A stretch of DNA of 64,000 nt from contig NZ_MJAJ01000039.1 of NCBI RefSeq assembly GCF_001746365.1, forward strand, positions 1-64,000, written 5' to 3'. The position numbers were made by a program, and so were the translations under genes. The notes below the pieces were generated by a model that saw nothing but the letters and a program-made list of their open reading frames with translations, searched no databases and had not been told where the DNA came from. The DNA is from Streptomyces sp. LUP30 (GTDB taxonomy: Bacteria > Actinomycetota > Actinomycetes > Streptomycetales > Streptomycetaceae). How positions within the stretch are numbered: position 1 is the stretch's first letter; each line of letters starts with the position of its first letter. Positions 7,988-15,735 of this stretch are shown here, in pieces.

Positions 7988-9172
7988 ATGGTCACCGCCG
8001 CCCAGCCCCTGTCCGCGCTCGCCCGCCCGCGCGCCGCCGCCGTCCGTCACCTCGGACCGAACTGGTACGCCACGGTGATGGGCACCGCGATCGTCGCGAC
8101 CGCGGGCGTCGCGCTGCCGGTCCGGGTGCCGGGGCTGCGGCCGCTGTGCGCCGCGTTCTGGGCGCTCTCCCTCGTCCTCCTGACGGCATTGCTCGCCGCC
8201 CGCGCCCTGCACTGGCGACACCATCGCGACCAGGCCCGCGCGCACCTCCTCGACCCGGCGACGGCCCCGTTCTACGGCTGTCTCGCGATGGCGCTGCTCG
8301 CCGTCGGGGGCGGCGCGCTCGCCGTGGGCCGGGACTGGATCGGCGTCGACGCCGCGGTCGCCCTCGACGCCGTGCTGTTCACGGCCGGCACGGTGATCGC
8401 CCTCACGGCCGCCGTCGTCGTGCCGTACCTGATGGCCGTGCGTCACCGCGTGGCGGCCTCGCAGGCCACGCCGGTGTGGCTGCTGCCGCTCGTCGCGCCG
8501 ATGGTGTCCGCCGCGCTCGGCCCGCTGCTGGTGCCGTATCTGCCGGCCGGACAGCCACGGCAGACGCTGCTGTTCGCGTGCTTCGCGCTGTTCGGACTGA
8601 GCCTGCTGGCCACGTTCGTCATGCTGCCGCTGGTGTTCGGACGGCTGGTGACCGGCGGACCGCTGCCCCTCGCGCTCACGCCGACCCTGTTCCTCGTGCT
8701 GGGGCCGCTCGGCCAGTCCACGACCGCCGCCGGGAAGTTCGCCGAGGTCGCTGCGGGCGTGGCGCCGGGGGCGGACGGCCGCCCTCTCGGTGGGCCGGGT
8801 GGTCTCGGTGGTCTCGCCGTGCTCTACGGGGTGCCCGTCATGGGCTTCGCGCTGCTGTGGCTGTGTCTGGCCACCGCGCACGTGGCGCGGGCCCGCCGGC
8901 ACGGCATGGGCTTCGCGATGACGTGGTGGGCGTTCACCTTCCCGGTCGGCACCTGTGTGACCGGGTCGGCCGCGCTGGCCCGGCACACCGGGCTGGTCGT
9001 CTTCGACGTGCTCGCCTGCGCGCTGTACCTCGTGCTGGTCGTGGCCTGGGGCGTCGTCGCCCGGCACACCGTGCGCGGACTGCTCAGCGGTGCGCTGCTC
9101 GCAGCGCCTCGCCCAGCGCCTTCGGGGCCTCGGCGAGCGACGGGCCGTACCACGTCAGGTGCCGTCCGCTGA
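7988..9172 (+). CDS. TDT-family (TehA/SLAC1-like) membrane transporter
   Basis: A 394-residue integral membrane protein with about ten hydrophobic segments and the TDT signature near the N-terminus, LGPNWYATVMGTAIVATAG. The family contains TehA, C4-dicarboxylate and sulfite exporters and plant SLAC1 anion channels; substrate cannot be assigned. The ATG at 7988 follows TGGAGG, and the in-frame sequence upstream overlaps the LysR gene and is not membrane-like. Its 3' end overlaps the convergent BtuF-like gene by 89 bases. Control by the divergent LysR protein is likely. Confidence 0.85.
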   Translation: MVTAAQPLSALARPRAAAVRHLGPNWYATVMGTAIVATAGVALPVRVPGLRPLCAAFWALSLVLLTALLAARALHWRHHRDQARAHLLDPATAPFYGCLAMALLAVGGGALAVGRDWIGVDAAVALDAVLFTAGTVIALTAAVVVPYLMAVRHRVAASQATPVWLLPLVAPMVSAALGPLLVPYLPAGQPRQTLLFACFALFGLSLLATFVMLPLVFGRLVTGGPLPLALTPTLFLVLGPLGQSTTAAGKFAEVAAGVAPGADGRPLGGPGGLGGLAVLYGVPVMGFALLWLCLATAHVARARRHGMGFAMTWWAFTFPVGTCVTGSAALARHTGLVVFDVLACALYLVLVVAWGVVARHTVRGLLSGALLAAPRPAPSGPRRATGRTTSGAVR

Positions 9173-9803
9173 CCAGCGCGCAGGGCACTGCGGGGAAGGC
9201 CTCGGGGCCGTCGTCGGCGGTGAAGCGGTAGGGCTCGTCCGGCAGCACGACGAGGTCCGGCGCGGCCGCCCGCAGCTCCTCGACGGGGATGCGCGGATAA
9301 CGCTCGGGGTGACCGGCGTGGAGATGGTCGACGCCCAGGCGGGCCAGCACGTCACCGGCGAAGGTGTCCCTGCCCAGCACCATCCAGGGACGGCGCCAGA
9401 TCGGCACGACGGCGGTCCTGCGGCCGGCGAGAGGCGGCGGCGCCGCCCAGGCCTCCTCGGCCCGCGCCAGCCAGTCCGGTCGGGAGGGTCCCCCGCAGGC
9501 GTCGAGGACCCGCGCCAGCTCCCGGAAGGCCTGCGGGACGTCCCGGACCTCCGTCACCAGGACCCGCAGTCCGGCCGCCCGCAGAGCATTCAGGTCCGGT
9601 TCCCGGTTCTCCTCCTCGTTGGCGATCACCAGATCGGGGGCGAGGGCGACGATCCGCTCCACGGCGGGATTCTTGGTTCCGCCGATCCGGGTGACGTCCA
9701 GGTCCGCCGGGTGGCTGCACCAGTCGGTGGCCCCGACCAGGACGCCGGGGACGGTGGCGGCCACGGCCTCGGTGAGCGACGGCACCAGGGAGACGACCCG
9801 CAC
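9084..9803 (-). CDS. Cytosolic helical-backbone metal receptor (BtuF/cobalamin-binding-like)
   Basis: A 239-residue protein of the periplasmic-binding-protein-like fold used by BtuF and other cobalamin, heme or siderophore receptors. It begins directly with the first strand (MRVVSLVPSLTEAV), then GATDWCSHP, KNPAVERIVALAPDLVIANEEENR and YPRIPVEELRAAAPDLVVLPDEPY. There is no signal peptide or lipobox and no ABC permease or ATPase beside it, so a cytosolic binding or sensing role is more likely than transport. The GTG start overlaps the stop of the XRE-cupin regulator by one base (TAGTG), so they are coupled. Ligand unknown. Confidence 0.8.
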   Translation of the reverse strand: MRVVSLVPSLTEAVAATVPGVLVGATDWCSHPADLDVTRIGGTKNPAVERIVALAPDLVIANEEENREPDLNALRAAGLRVLVTEVRDVPQAFRELARVLDACGGPSRPDWLARAEEAWAAPPPLAGRRTAVVPIWRRPWMVLGRDTFAGDVLARLGVDHLHAGHPERYPRIPVEELRAAAPDLVVLPDEPYRFTADDGPEAFPAVPCALVSGRHLTWYGPSLAEAPKALGEALRAAHR

Positions 9804-10393
9804 TACCGCTTCCGCCCCCGGTCCCGTACCGCCTCGATGTGCTCGGCCACCGCGACGACGACCACGCGGGTGTCGGCCACGGTCGCCCGCCAGCGATGGC
9901 GGACGCCGCCGGTGAGGTACAGGGTGTCGCCGCGGCCGAGCCGGTAGGCGCGGCCCTCCGCCTCGATCTCCACCGCGCCGTCGGCGACGTACAGCAACTG
10001 GTCGTTGCGGTACTGGAATTCCCGCCCGGCGTCGTGGTCGCCGGTGAACTCGGAGGCGTGCATCTGGTGGTGCCCGCGCACCAGTGAGCGGGAGCGGGGC
10101 CCGGCGTCGGGCGCCCGGCCCTGGAACTGTTCGGCGACCTCGGCGCGCACGACGTCCACGCTGCAGGCCGGGTCGGCGGCGGCGAGGAGCTCGACGGCGG
10201 TGGTGCGCAGCGCGTCGGCCACCTTCTCCAGGGAGCTCGTGCTGGGCCGCGCGCGGTCGTTCTCGATCTGGCTCAGGAAGGGCACCGACAGGCCGCTGCG
10301 CTCGGCCACGACGGCGAGGGTGAGCTCCAGGGAGCGGCGCCGGCGGCGCACGGCCGCGCCCACCCGCAGGGGCTGTTCTTTGTGGTCGCCCAT
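9803..10393 (-). CDS. XRE-family regulator with C-terminal cupin domain
   Basis: A 196-residue two-domain regulator. The helix-turn-helix (VGAAVRRRRRSLELTLAVVAERSGLSVPFLSQIENDRARPS, residues about 10-50) is joined to a cupin barrel with HHQMHASEF, GREFQYRNDQLLYVADGAVEIE and GDTLYLTGGVRHRWRA. Such proteins usually sense a small metabolite in the cupin domain. The ATG at 10393 is chosen for the strong AAGGAGGGAG upstream, over an in-frame start at 10450. It is the first gene of a two-gene operon with the BtuF-like protein. Inverted repeats about 70-100 bases upstream may be its own operator. Confidence 0.88.
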   Translation of the reverse strand: MGDHKEQPLRVGAAVRRRRRSLELTLAVVAERSGLSVPFLSQIENDRARPSTSSLEKVADALRTTAVELLAAADPACSVDVVRAEVAEQFQGRAPDAGPRSRSLVRGHHQMHASEFTGDHDAGREFQYRNDQLLYVADGAVEIEAEGRAYRLGRGDTLYLTGGVRHRWRATVADTRVVVVAVAEHIEAVRDRGRKR

Positions 10394-10464
10394 CGCTCCG
10401 GCTCCCTCCTTCGCTCGTCGGCACCGTGTGCCCGGTGTGCTCGCGGACACGTCTGGTGAGTTCT

Positions 10465-10491
10465 CTGCACCCTATGCAGGTTCGGCAAACC
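10465..10491. promoter_or_regulatory. Adjoining inverted repeats upstream of the XRE-cupin gene
   Basis: CTGCA-N5-TGCAG is immediately followed by GGTT-N5-AACC. Together they sit 72-98 bases upstream of the XRE-cupin start codon on the complementary strand. An autoregulatory operator is plausible but rests only on symmetry and position. Confidence 0.35.
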
Positions 10492-10855
10492 GTTTCACGT
10501 GCCCGCCACATCGAGGACACGCGGGGTGACGCGCGACCTCACAGTTCACGCCAGTCGACCGGAGCCCGAGGGCGGCGGGTGAGGGGCCGCCCTCCCGTTG
10601 TCCGGTTCAATGCGCGGGCGGCCCTGAGTGTTCCCGCTCGTCCCCGGCGTCACCGGCGGTCCGGCTCGGGGATGAGTGTAGCTCTGCGTGGTTGGCCGAA
10701 TTCCTCCCCTCTGCTCCCAGGGCGGAAGGGCTCCGGGCTGCCGGCGCGAAACGTGCCGAGAGGGCGGGAGGGGGCGCGGGAACGGCGCGAGGGGTGCGCC
10801 CCGGCGCTGGCCGCGAGGCCATGCGCCGGTGCCCGTCCCTCGTCGCTCGATCTCG

Positions 10856-10895
10856 GCGAGCAGCGAGCAGCGAGCAGCGAGCAGCGAGCAGCGAG
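10856..10895. repeat. Heptanucleotide tandem repeat (CAGCGAG, about 5.7 copies)
   Basis: Five perfect consecutive copies of CAGCGAG, plus a partial copy (GCGAG) at the left edge, fill 40 bases with no mismatch, 63 bases before the exonuclease start. A 7-base unit is not a multiple of three, so copy-number change would break any reading frame, which agrees with the region being non-coding. Confidence 0.9.
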
Positions 10896-10958
10896 GCGTG
10901 GAGCCGTCGACGACGGTGCAGGCGCCGTCGAGGCCCTGCTCACCCATGACCGTGCGGC

Positions 10959-11891
10959 ATGATGCGTGGCGTGACCGGACGACTGATGCTTCTCGACACC
11001 GCCTCGCTCTACTTCCGCGCCTACTTCGGCGTCCCCGACTCCGTGAGGGCGCCGGACGGCACGCCGGTGAACGCCGTGCGCGGTCTGCTGGAATTCATCG
11101 ACCGGCTGGTGAAGGACCACCGGCCGGACGAGCTGGTCGCCTGCATGGACGCGGACTGGCGGCCCCAGTGGCGGGTCGACCTGATCCCCTCCTACAAGGC
11201 GCACCGCGTCGCCGAGGAGCGCGAGAGCGGGCCGGACGAGGAGGAGGTGCCGGACACGCTCTCGCCGCAGGTGCCGATCATCGAGGCGGTCCTGGACGCG
11301 CTCGGCATCGCGCGCGTGGGGGTGCCCGGCTACGAGGCGGACGACGTGATCGGCACGTTCACCGGCATCGCGAAGGGCCCGGTGGACATCGTCACCGGCG
11401 ACCGCGATCTCTACCAGCTGGTGGACGACGCGCGCGGGGTGCGCGTGCTGTACCCCCTGAAGGGCGTCGGCACGCTGCAGCTGACGGACGAGGCGTGGCT
11501 GCGCGAGAAGTACGGCGTCGACGGGCGCGGGTACGCCGATCTGGCGCTGCTGCGCGGCGACCCGAGCGACGGCCTGCCGGGCGTGCCGGGCATCGGGGAG
11601 AAAACCGCGGCCAAGCTGCTGGCCGAGTTCGGCGATCTGGCCGGGATCATGGCGGCGGTCGACGACCCGACGGCGAAGCTGACCCCGTCGCAGCGCAGGC
11701 GGCTGGACGAGTCCCGGCCGTATGTGTCCGTGGCGCCGAAGGTGGTCAAGGTCGCCGACGACGTGCCTCTGCCGCAGGTGACCACCGCGCTGCCCCGTGC
11801 TCCGAGGGACGCGGCGGCACTGGAAGCACTCGCGCAGCGCTGGGGGCTCGGCGGGTCGTTGCAGCGACTGCTGACGACCCTGGCGGTCTGA
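10959..11891 (+). CDS. Stand-alone 5'-3' exonuclease (Pol I N-terminal domain / FEN-like)
   Basis: A 310-residue flap/5'-3' exonuclease without a polymerase domain. It has the N-terminal metal-binding start MLLDTASLYFRAYFG, CMDADWRPQWR, the acidic cluster in GYEADDVIG, VTGDRDLYQL and ALLRGDPSDGLPGVPGIGEKTAAKLL with the helix-hairpin-helix DNA-binding loop. It would process Okazaki fragments, flaps or repair intermediates. Adjacent ATGs at 10959 and 10962 and a GTG at 10971 (giving MTGRLMLLDT) are all possible starts; homologues I recall begin near the GTG. It stands alone between a long intergenic region and the iron-regulated gene. Confidence 0.9.
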   Translation: MMRGVTGRLMLLDTASLYFRAYFGVPDSVRAPDGTPVNAVRGLLEFIDRLVKDHRPDELVACMDADWRPQWRVDLIPSYKAHRVAEERESGPDEEEVPDTLSPQVPIIEAVLDALGIARVGVPGYEADDVIGTFTGIAKGPVDIVTGDRDLYQLVDDARGVRVLYPLKGVGTLQLTDEAWLREKYGVDGRGYADLALLRGDPSDGLPGVPGIGEKTAAKLLAEFGDLAGIMAAVDDPTAKLTPSQRRRLDESRPYVSVAPKVVKVADDVPLPQVTTALPRAPRDAAALEALAQRWGLGGSLQRLLTTLAV

Positions 11892-11920
11892 GAGGGGGGC
11901 GTCCCAGGGAAGCGATGCTA

Positions 11921-11938
11921 ACTTAGGTTAACCTAAGT
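11921..11938. promoter_or_regulatory. Iron box (DmdR/IdeR-type operator)
   Basis: A perfect 18-base palindrome, ACTTAGGTTAACCTAAGT, 21 bases before the siderophore-interacting protein start. TTAGGTTA and its complement TAACCTAA are the half-sites of DtxR/IdeR/DmdR1 iron boxes, though here the halves overlap more closely than in the 19-base consensus. Iron-dependent repression of the downstream gene is expected. Confidence 0.75.
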
Positions 11939-11959
11939 GCATCGACATGGGAGGCCGAC

Positions 11960-12817
11960 ATGGCAGAACGTCCGGCACGGAAGCCGCGCAAGCCTCACTC
12001 CGCGCAGGTCGTCCGCACCGAACGGCTCACCCCGCACATGCAGCGCGTCGTGCTCGGCGGTGAGGGCCTGGCGGAGTTCACCGCCGGGACGTGCACCGAT
12101 CACTACGTGAAACTGCTCTTCGGTCCCGAGGGGGTGAACTACCCGGAGCCGTTCGACTTGGAGCGGATCCGGGCCGAGTTCCCCCGCGAGCAGTGGCCGG
12201 TGACGCGGACGTACACCGTGCGCCGCTGGGACGCCGAAAACCGCGAGCTGACCCTGGACTTCGTGATCCACGGCGACGAGGGCCTCGCCGGGCCGTGGGC
12301 GACGCGCGTGCAGCCGGGCGAGACGGTCCGCTTCAACGGCCCCGGCGGCGCCTACACGCCCGACACGGCCGCCGACTGGCATCTGCTGGCCGGCGACGAG
12401 AGCGCCCTGCCCGCCATCGCCACCGCCCTGGAGTCGCTCCCCGCCGGCGCCGTCGCCCACGCCTTCGTCGAGGTGGCGGGTCCCGAGGAGGAGCAGAAGA
12501 TCGACTCCGACGTGGAGGTCGTCTGGCTGCACCGCGGCGAACGGCCGGTCGGCGAGCGGCTCGTCGAGGCCGTACGGGCGCTCCGCTTCCCCGAGGGCCG
12601 CGTGCACGCGTTCGTGCACGGCGAGGCGGCCTGCGTGAAGGAGCTGCGCAAACTGCTGCGCGTCGAGCTGCAGATCCCGCGCGAGGACCTGTCGATCTCC
12701 GGATACTGGCGGCTCGGCCACAACGAGGACGGCTGGCAGGCCTCCAAGCGGGAGTGGAACGCCCGCGTGGAGCAGGAGCAGGAGCAGGAGCCCGGGGGCG
12801 GGACGCCGACCGCGTGA
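11960..12817 (+). CDS. Siderophore-interacting protein (ViuB/FAD-dependent ferric reductase family)
   Basis: A 285-residue member of the SIP family of ferric-siderophore reductases. The N-terminal FAD-binding barrel contains TPHMQRVVLGG and the FAD signature TRTYTVRRWD. Next come the HGDEGLAGPWA segment and the C-terminal NAD(P)H-binding half with LLAGDESALPAIATALE, ending with ISGYWRLGHNEDGW, typical of the family. It would release iron from imported ferric siderophores in the cytoplasm. The perfect iron box just upstream indicates derepression under iron limitation. The C-terminus is an acidic QEQEQE stretch. A strong hairpin follows the stop. Confidence 0.93.
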   Translation: MAERPARKPRKPHSAQVVRTERLTPHMQRVVLGGEGLAEFTAGTCTDHYVKLLFGPEGVNYPEPFDLERIRAEFPREQWPVTRTYTVRRWDAENRELTLDFVIHGDEGLAGPWATRVQPGETVRFNGPGGAYTPDTAADWHLLAGDESALPAIATALESLPAGAVAHAFVEVAGPEEEQKIDSDVEVVWLHRGERPVGERLVEAVRALRFPEGRVHAFVHGEAACVKELRKLLRVELQIPREDLSISGYWRLGHNEDGWQASKREWNARVEQEQEQEPGGGTPTA

Positions 12818-12823
12818 CCTCGG

Positions 12824-12862
12824 CGGCGGGCGGCCCGCACCCAGGGAGCGGGCCGCCCGCCG
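12824..12862. terminator. Bidirectional hairpin between the SIP and ABC permease genes
   Basis: A perfect 15-base stem (arms CGGCGGGCGGCCCGC and its complement) with a 9-base loop, 6 bases after the SIP stop and between convergent genes. It has no T-tract, as is usual for Streptomyces terminators. Confidence 0.75.
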
Positions 12863-12934
12863 ACTCGCGCCGGAGGGGCGTCAGGGTGCGCCGGCCGCCC
12901 TCGCCGACCGCCGGCGCAGCCCGAACCGCCGCAA

Positions 12935-13711
12935 CTACACCGACCGTTGGTAGGACCGGAACGTCCGTATGGACAGCCACACGGCCGCCGTCGCGAGCGC
13001 GAGCAGCGCCCCGCCGCGGACGAGCACCGAGCCCCAGTCCGGGTCCGCGGACAGGGCCGAGCGTCCGGCTGTCATCGCCCAGTCCAGCGGGTTGAAGCGG
13101 GCCACGTGCCGCATCCAGCCGGGCATGCGCTCAGGCGCCATGAACGCACTGGAGAGGAAGGTCAGCGGCAGCAGCAGGAACGTGTTGACGCCGATGATCG
13201 ACTCCCGTTCCCGCACGAGCATGCCCAGGGCGTTGGACAGCGCCCCGAAGACCGTGCCGAGCAGCACCGACGCGACGACCAGGACGGCGACGCCCTCGAT
13301 CCCGCCCGGGTAGTCCGCCCCGCCCGCCAGCCCGAGCAGCACGATGACGACCGACTGCAGGGCGGTGACGATGCCGTTGTGCACGACGTTGCCGTTCATC
13401 AGCGCGGCCCGGCTGGCCGGAGTGGTGAGGAAGCGGTCGAGGGTGCCGCGCTGGATCTCCTCCAACGTGCCCATGCCCGCCCAGAGGTTGGAGGCGAGCG
13501 CGCTCATCACCACCACTCCCGGCACCAGATAGTCCAGATAGGAGCCGGCGCCGAAACCGCCGAGCTCGACGACGCTCTTGAAGAGGCTGCCGAAGAGGAA
13601 CAGCCAGATCACCGGCTGGATCAAGGTGATCACGGCGTAGGCGGGCTGACGGGCGGACACCATCAGCTGACGTTGCGTCATATACCAGGTCTGGACGATC
13701 GCGGTGCTCAT
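12935..13711 (-). CDS. ABC-2 type permease (DrrB-like)
   Basis: A 258-residue membrane protein with six hydrophobic segments, starting MSTAIVQTWYMTQRQLMVSARQP. It has the ABC-2 family order: a first helix around QPVIWLFLFGSLF, LDYLVPGVVVMSAL, EEIQRGTLDRFLTTP and LLPLTFLSSAFMAPERMPGWM. The start ATG overlaps the stop of the ATPase gene as ATGA. Together they form a DrrAB-type exporter of the kind used for drug or lipid export, and substrate is unknown. The divergently positioned PadR gene is the likely regulator. Confidence 0.9.
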   Translation of the reverse strand: MSTAIVQTWYMTQRQLMVSARQPAYAVITLIQPVIWLFLFGSLFKSVVELGGFGAGSYLDYLVPGVVVMSALASNLWAGMGTLEEIQRGTLDRFLTTPASRAALMNGNVVHNGIVTALQSVVIVLLGLAGGADYPGGIEGVAVLVVASVLLGTVFGALSNALGMLVRERESIIGVNTFLLLPLTFLSSAFMAPERMPGWMRHVARFNPLDWAMTAGRSALSADPDWGSVLVRGGALLALATAAVWLSIRTFRSYQRSV

Positions 13712-14754
13712 CGCGCACCCCCGGCGAGCGCGAGGGCCTCGGTGGTCCCGCTTCCGGCCTCGGCGTAGCGTCGGCCCGCGTACCGGAGGTAGACGTCGTC
13801 GAGGGAGGGCCTGGCGACGGTCGCGGTGGCGACGGCGACCCCGGACCGCTCCAGCGCGCCGAGCAGGGCCGGCATCGCGGCCGCCCCGTCCTGGGCGCGC
13901 ACACTGACCCGCGGCCCGTCGAACATCACCTCGGACACGCCCGGCAACGCGCTCAGGGCGCCTTCCAGGAGCACCCGGCCGGTGTCGCCCGGCGCGGTGC
14001 GCAGCTCCAGGTGCACGGCGTCGCCGCGGAGTTCGCCCTTGAGGGAGTCGGGCGTGCCGGTGACGACGACACGGCCCCGGTCCACGATGGCGACCCGCTG
14101 GGCGAGCCGGTCGGCCTCCTCCAGATAGTGCGTGGTGAGCAGGATCGTCAGCCCTTCCTCGTCGGCCAGCCGGCCGATCTCGTCCCACATCGCACCGCGG
14201 ACCTGCGGGTCCAGGCCGGTGGTGGGCTCGTCGAGGAAGAGCACCTCGGGCCGGTGCACCAGGCCGAGCGCCACGTCGAGCCGGCGCCGCATGCCGCCGG
14301 AGTAGCTCTTGACCTGGCGACGGGCGGCCTCGGTGAGCGCGAAGCGTTCGAGCAGTTCGTCCACCCGGCGGTCCAGGACGGCGCCCTTCACGCCGTAGAG
14401 CCTGCCCTGGAGGCGGAGGTTGTCCCGGCCGGTGGCGACCGGATCGGCGCCGGAGTTCTGCGCGACCACGCCGATCACCCGGCGCACCCGGTCCGGATGG
14501 CGCAGCACATCGTGTCCGGCGACGGTGGCGGAGCCGGAGTCGGGGCGGGCCAGGGTGGTGAGGATCTTGACCGCGGTGGACTTTCCGGCGCCGTTGGGGC
14601 CGAGCAGCCCGAAGACGGAGCCGCTCTCCACGGTGATGTCGAGGCCGTTCAGGGCGGTGACCTGACCGGGGTAGGTCTTGACGAGCTGACGCGCCTGCAC
14701 TGCGGGCGCACGAGTCTTGCTCATGGCGATGCTGCTCTCTGTGTGAGCGGACAT
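13708..14754 (-). CDS. DrrA-type ABC transporter ATP-binding protein
   Basis: A 348-residue ATPase. Walker A is GPNGAGKST (about 52-60), the signature YSGGMRRRLDVA, Walker B VLFLDEPTTGLDP, and the switch His is in TTHYLEEADR. A C-terminal DrrA-type extension of about 100 residues ends with SLDDVYLRYAGR. The ATG at 14754 has no clear ribosome-binding site; a second ATG at 14724 (MSKTRAP) is an equally good start. It is coupled to the downstream permease. A hairpin separates it from the PadR gene, so it probably has its own promoter in the roughly 100 bases upstream. Confidence 0.92.
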   Translation of the reverse strand: MSAHTESSIAMSKTRAPAVQARQLVKTYPGQVTALNGLDITVESGSVFGLLGPNGAGKSTAVKILTTLARPDSGSATVAGHDVLRHPDRVRRVIGVVAQNSGADPVATGRDNLRLQGRLYGVKGAVLDRRVDELLERFALTEAARRQVKSYSGGMRRRLDVALGLVHRPEVLFLDEPTTGLDPQVRGAMWDEIGRLADEEGLTILLTTHYLEEADRLAQRVAIVDRGRVVVTGTPDSLKGELRGDAVHLELRTAPGDTGRVLLEGALSALPGVSEVMFDGPRVSVRAQDGAAAMPALLGALERSGVAVATATVARPSLDDVYLRYAGRRYAEAGSGTTEALALAGGAR

Positions 14755-14852
14755 GACTGCCGATCCGCCGCAAGAGCACCGGGCTATCCTGGGTGTGCCG
14801 CACCTCGATCGCCTGGAACTGCCTCACGGCGGGTTCGGTTCGGGGTTCGAGA

Positions 14853-14887
14853 CCCCGGCGGGACTGCTGCGAACAGTCCTGCCGGGG
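14853..14887 (-). terminator. Hairpin after the PadR gene
   Basis: A 14-base stem (CCCCGGCGGGACTG pairing with CAGTCCTGCCGGGG, one G-T pair) with a 7-base loop, 6 bases past the PadR stop and about 100 bases before the ABC ATPase start. It would end PadR transcription before the ABC genes. Confidence 0.7.
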
Positions 14888-14893
14888 CCCTTC

Positions 14894-15517
14894 TCAGCTG
14901 CTGACTTCCTGCGGTGACTCCCCTGCCTCGTGGAACCGCCGCCACTCCCGCACTCCGGGCAGCGAACCGTTCCTGACCTCGTCGAGGAAGCCGCCGACCC
15001 ACTGGGCCTGCGCCTCGACCATGTGCAGCTGGTACTCCGTCTCGACGAGGAAGAGCCTCGGCACCGTCTCGTAGGCCTTCTGGAGCACGCCCCGGCCGCC
15101 GGCCAGCTGGAGTTCCAGCGCCGTCAGCCTCGACTCCAGCAGGCGCACCACCTCGTCCGGCGGCAGCGCAGCCATCAGCGAGAGGGCGGTCTCGAAGATC
15201 GGGTACTCCTTGGCCGGGACGGCGAGCAGGTCGGACAGCCACTCGGCCATCTCCTCGCGCCCGGCGTCGGTGAGCCCGTAGACCGTGCGCTCGGGCCGGT
15301 TTCCCTGCCGCTCCACACCGGTCACCTCCACGAAGCCGTGCTTCTCCAGGTTCTGCACGACCGTGTAGAGCGAGCCGTAGTTCGTCTTCGTGCTCGTGTC
15401 CTTGCCCTGGCTGCGCAGGGTCTGGGCGATCTCGTACGGATGCATCGGCTTCTGCCACAGCGTCGTCATCACGGCGAGCGCCAACGGGTTGCCGAGTTTG
15501 CGGCGCTTCCTCGCCAC
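14894..15517 (-). CDS. PadR-family transcriptional regulator
   Basis: A 207-residue PadR protein of the subfamily with the C-terminal Vir_act_alpha_C helical region. The N-terminal winged helix contains NPLALAVMTTLWQKPMHPYEIAQTLRSQGK, NYGSLYTVVQNLEKHGFVE and the wing RPERTVYGLTDAGREE. PadR proteins usually repress neighbouring efflux systems in response to toxic compounds, which fits the DrrAB-type exporter beside it. Upstream of its GTG start, two ATAT-ended half-sites (ATATCCG and CGAACATAT, within 15538-15560) could be its operator. Confidence 0.9.
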   Translation of the reverse strand: MARKRRKLGNPLALAVMTTLWQKPMHPYEIAQTLRSQGKDTSTKTNYGSLYTVVQNLEKHGFVEVTGVERQGNRPERTVYGLTDAGREEMAEWLSDLLAVPAKEYPIFETALSLMAALPPDEVVRLLESRLTALELQLAGGRGVLQKAYETVPRLFLVETEYQLHMVEAQAQWVGGFLDEVRNGSLPGVREWRRFHEAGESPQEVSS

Positions 15518-15678
15518 GGACGATCACCTCGCTTCCGAATATCCGTAGCCGAACATATCGCGACCTTCACCTCTGGACAAGAGACGCGACATAACGCGAT
15601 CGAGTGACCTTTCGGGAACGTGAGGACTTGGGCCCGCCCCGGACACGGCGGCGTGACGCGGACGAAACAGCGCGTCCC

Positions 15679-15704
15679 TAATTTCTGTCGCCCGACAGGA
15701 ATTA
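15679..15704. promoter_or_regulatory. TetR-type operator copy 1 (upstream of the permease)
   Basis: A 26-base near-perfect inverted repeat, left arm TAATTTCTGTCG and right arm CGACAGGAATTA with a CC centre, ends 31 bases before the permease start. Twenty-two of 26 positions match the repeat in the TetR/DUF1989 intergenic region at 24636. The only TetR gene in the window adjoins that second copy. It probably overlaps the permease promoter. Confidence 0.8.
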
Positions 15705-15735
15705 CCGTCCCCACTGGGCCAAGGCAGGTTCCGCC

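Larger units (their letters stand above)
10394..10958. other. 565-base gene-free stretch with inverted repeats and a heptamer array
   Basis: No frame here has a convincing start, domain or codon bias. The part near the XRE gene carries two small inverted repeats, CTGCA-N5-TGCAG (10465-10479) and GGTT-N5-AACC (10479-10491), which are candidate operators. The middle is GC-rich without recognisable features, and the right end carries the CAGCGAG tandem repeat. The promoter of the exonuclease gene presumably lies in the last 100 bases, but I cannot place it. Confidence 0.6.

Noticed and set aside
10856-10895. CRISPR-like array
   Set aside because: The 7-base units are contiguous with no spacers and no cas genes; it is a simple tandem repeat.
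10546-10947. Possible gene on the minus strand spanning the heptamer repeat (also frames at 10426-10962 on plus)
   Set aside because: The translation is mostly the repeat and low-complexity Arg/Pro; no conserved motif, and no ribosome-binding site.
14840-14890. tRNA-like T-loop GGTTCGAGACC upstream of the ABC ATPase
   Set aside because: No acceptor, D-arm or anticodon arm can be built around it; the strong stem is a terminator hairpin after the PadR gene.
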